NCBI GenBank assembly: GCA_964516515.1 | Contig: CAZEYA010000194.1 | Coordinates: 1-7,056 of the forward strand | From: JANNOG01 sp964516515 | GTDB taxonomy: Bacteria; Actinomycetota; Actinomycetes; Actinomycetales; JBBAYJ01 | DNA: 7,056 nt | Reading direction: 5' to 3' | Part shown: positions 5,629-7,056 of the stretch, piece by piece | Layout: every line of letters starts with the position of its first letter | Numbering within the stretch: position 1 is the stretch's first letter | Program-made: the position numbers and the translations under genes | The notes under the pieces: generated by a model | The model's database searches: none | Told to the model about the DNA's origin: nothing | Seen by the model: only the letters and a program-made list of their open reading frames with translations

Positions 5629-6615
5629 GTGCACCGGTGGTTCGGCCTCGACGAGGTTCCGCAAGGAACCGGGCCCAGCGTTCTCACCCTCGGCAACTTC
5701 GACGGTGTCCATCGCGGGCACGCCGCCGTGCTGGGTGAAGTGGTGCGGGAGGCCCGTTCCCGTGAGGCCCTGGCGGTCGCGGTCACCTTCGACCCGCACC
5801 CGCTGCAGGTGCTCCACCCCGACACCGCGCCCGAGTCGATCACCGGCCTGGACCAGCGGCTGGACCTGCTGGCCGGCACCGGGCTGGACGCCGTGGTGGT
5901 GCAACCGTTCACCCGCGAACTCGCGGCGCAGACACCCGCGCAGTACGTCGAGTCGGTCTTCGTCAGGGCGCTGGGCGCCGTGGGTGTCGTCATCGGTGCC
6001 GACGTCCGCTTCGGGGTCAAGAACTCCGGTGACATCACGGCCCTGCGGCAGCTCGGCGAGGAGTACGGGTTCGACGTGGTGGGCCTCGACGACCTGGGGT
6101 CGGCGCCAGGATCGCAAGGGGGCTCGGCACCTGGATGGGGCGTCGGCAAGGCCCGCCGGTGGTCCTCGACATGGGTGCGGGAGCTGCTGGCAGCCGGCGA
6201 CGTGGCCGCCGCCGCCGACGTGCTCGGTCGGCGGCACGCCGTCCTCGGCACCGTCGTCCACGGCCAGGCGCGGGGCCGCGACCTCGGCTACCCCACGGCC
6301 AACATCGGTGAGCCGGGCGGTGCCGGTCTGATCCCGGCCGACGGGGTCTATGCGGGCTGGCTGGTCGACGACGCGGGCACCCGGTGGCCGTCGGCGATCT
6401 CGGTCGGCACCAACCCGCAGTTCGGCGAGGAGGAGCGGCGGGTCGAGGCACACGTCATCGACCGGACGGGCCTGGACCTCTACGGCCGGCGGGTCGCCGT
6501 GGAGTTCGAGCGATGGTTGCGGCCGATGGTGGTCTTCGACGATCTGGCGGGATTGCTGGGGCAGATGCGCCGCGACGTCGACGCGGCGCGGGCGGCACTG
6601 CGCGGCCAGAGCTGA
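5629..6615 (+). CDS. ribF: Bifunctional riboflavin kinase / FAD synthetase
   Basis: RibF phosphorylates riboflavin to FMN and then adenylylates FMN to FAD, supplying the flavin cofactors of the cell. The 328-residue product has both domains. The N-terminal FMN adenylyltransferase domain shows LGNFDGVHRGHAAVL with the nucleotide-binding HRGH at 28-31, TFDPHP, GADVRFG, and SSTWVRELLAAGDV. The C-terminal flavokinase domain shows the RGRDLGYPTAN motif with PTAN at 222-225, PADGVYAGWL, SVGTNPQFG, and the C-terminal helix region after WLRPMVVFDDLAGLLGQM. The GTG start is chosen because VHRWFGLDEVP matches the usual actinobacterial N-terminus; longer in-frame starts exist but lack homology. No ribosome site is seen, which fits leaderless translation. 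A Gly/Ser/Ala/Pro insert (6097-6138) sits before the SSTWVR motif in a loop. It follows the DUF2461 gene divergently and precedes rpsO by 101 bases. Confidence 0.95.
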   Translation: MHRWFGLDEVPQGTGPSVLTLGNFDGVHRGHAAVLGEVVREARSREALAVAVTFDPHPLQVLHPDTAPESITGLDQRLDLLAGTGLDAVVVQPFTRELAAQTPAQYVESVFVRALGAVGVVIGADVRFGVKNSGDITALRQLGEEYGFDVVGLDDLGSAPGSQGGSAPGWGVGKARRWSSTWVRELLAAGDVAAAADVLGRRHAVLGTVVHGQARGRDLGYPTANIGEPGGAGLIPADGVYAGWLVDDAGTRWPSAISVGTNPQFGEEERRVEAHVIDRTGLDLYGRRVAVEFERWLRPMVVFDDLAGLLGQMRRDVDAARAALRGQS

Positions 6616-6620
6616 GAGGT

Positions 6621-6629
6621 TGCTAGGAT
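6621..6629 (+). promoter_or_regulatory. Extended -10 promoter element of rpsO
   Basis: TGCTAGGAT fits an extended -10 (TGN followed by TAGGAT) and lies 6 bases after the ribF stop. The expected start of transcription is near 6636, which would give a leader of about 80 bases before the rpsO TTG. No convincing -35 is visible; it would fall inside the end of ribF, and an extended -10 can work without one. rpsO may also be read through from ribF. Confidence 0.55.
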
Positions 6630-6665
6630 CACGGGTGCCGTGTAACGGCCGCGGTTTCCGTGTGC

Positions 6666-6712
6666 CCGGGAGGACAAGCCCCCGTGGCTCCGCGCAACGA
6701 CCTCCCGGAGGA
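6666..6712 (+). promoter_or_regulatory. Structured rpsO leader with paired Shine-Dalgarno region
   Basis: CCGGGAGG (6666-6673) and CCTCCCGG (6701-6708) are perfect reverse complements, 27 bases apart. The real Shine-Dalgarno GGAGGA (6707-6712) begins inside the second arm, so the stem would partly cover it. The first arm is itself Shine-Dalgarno-like (GGGAGGA, 6668-6674) and precedes an in-frame GTG at 6684 with good spacing. Autoregulatory leaders bound by S15 are known from several bacterial phyla, so this may be one. That role is inferred from structure and position only. Confidence 0.5.
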
Positions 6713-6716
6713 CATC

Positions 6717-6986
6717 TTGCCGCTCGAATCTGCCACCAAGCAGCAGATCATCGCCGAATACGGCGCCAACGACGCTGACACCGGGTCCCCCGAGGTCCAG
6801 GTCGCCATGCTGACCCGTCGTATCAAGGACCTGACCGAGCACCTCAAGGTTCATCAGCACGACCACCACAGCCGGCGGGGCCTGCTGCTGCTCGTCGGCC
6901 AGCGCCGGCGGCTGCTCGGGTACCTGCAGAAGGTGGACATCAACCGCTACCGCACCCTGATCGAGCGGCTCGGCCTGCGCCGCTGA
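6717..6986 (+). CDS. rpsO: 30S ribosomal protein S15
   Basis: S15 is a primary 16S rRNA-binding protein that organises the central domain of the 30S subunit and forms a bridge to the 50S subunit. The 89-residue product has exactly the usual family length and is nearly all helical. It contains TGSPEVQVAMLTRRIKDLTE, the highly conserved HLKVHQHDHHSRRGLLLLVG rRNA-binding block, and the closing RYRTLIERLGLRR. The TTG start at 6717 is chosen because family homology starts there (LPLESATKQQI) and GGAGGA lies at 6707-6712. An in-frame GTG at 6684 would add 11 residues (VAPRNDLPEDI) not expected in the family. It probably has its own promoter just after ribF. A 6-base inverted repeat (AGCGGC 6964-6969, GCCGCT 6979-6984) overlaps the end of the gene without a T run. 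pnp normally follows but lies outside the window. Confidence 0.96.
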   Translation: MPLESATKQQIIAEYGANDADTGSPEVQVAMLTRRIKDLTEHLKVHQHDHHSRRGLLLLVGQRRRLLGYLQKVDINRYRTLIERLGLRR

Positions 6987-7056
6987 GGCGACGCGCGACC
7001 GCTGAACAGCACCATCCAGTAACCACCCAGCAACCATCCGACCACGAGCCCGCGGC

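Noticed and set aside
5475..6251. Long in-frame upstream extension of the DUF2461 gene
   Set aside because: It would run antisense through ribF. Family homology starts only just after the ATG at 5474.
6660..6716. Longer S15 start at ATG 6660 or GTG 6684
   Set aside because: S15 family length and alignment favour TTG 6717 with GGAGGA before it. GTG 6684 is kept only as a possible regulatory start.

Overview
The window looks like chromosomal DNA from a high-GC actinobacterium (G+C roughly 70% by eye, not counted). Genes start with GTG or TTG, two gene junctions overlap by a few bases, third codon positions are strongly G/C, and the order infB - ylxP (DUF503) - rbfA - truB - ribF - rpsO is the conserved actinobacterial block that normally follows nusA/ylxR and precedes pnp. 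I cannot name a genus.

Layout. Bases 2-2542 are the 3' part of infB (its start lies off the left edge), with a long Gly/Pro/Arg-rich N-terminal region holding a perfect-period 20-residue tandem repeat. ylxP (2571-2936) follows with a good Shine-Dalgarno sequence, and rbfA (2929-3393) overlaps it by 8 bases. Between rbfA and truB lies a 428-base stretch without an intact gene. It begins with a 23-base tandem repeat that supplies the rbfA stop codon. It then carries what I read as the decayed remnant of an AAA/DUF4143-type ATPase: a Walker A-like piece, an LTGSVR piece and a C-terminal piece, with the parts between them missing. truB (3822-4736) starts inside the last codons of that remnant. 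A minus-strand DUF2461 gene (4794-5474) is inserted between truB and ribF. ribF (5629-6615) has its own, probably leaderless, start, and rpsO (6717-6986) has its own promoter-like -10 and a structured leader. The last 70 bases after rpsO contain no gene or clear signal that I can support; pnp would be expected next.

The plus-strand genes serve translation: initiation factor IF2, 30S maturation factor RbfA, tRNA U55 pseudouridine synthase and ribosomal protein S15. RibF supplies FMN and FAD. YlxP and the DUF2461 protein have no established function.

Most unusual structure is between genes: the repeat and gene remnant after rbfA, three inverted repeats in the 154-base divergent region between DUF2461 and ribF, and the rpsO leader, where a duplicated Shine-Dalgarno-like block can pair with the region next to the real one. 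I found no CRISPR array, tRNA, rRNA, complete mobile element or clearly new multi-gene system.
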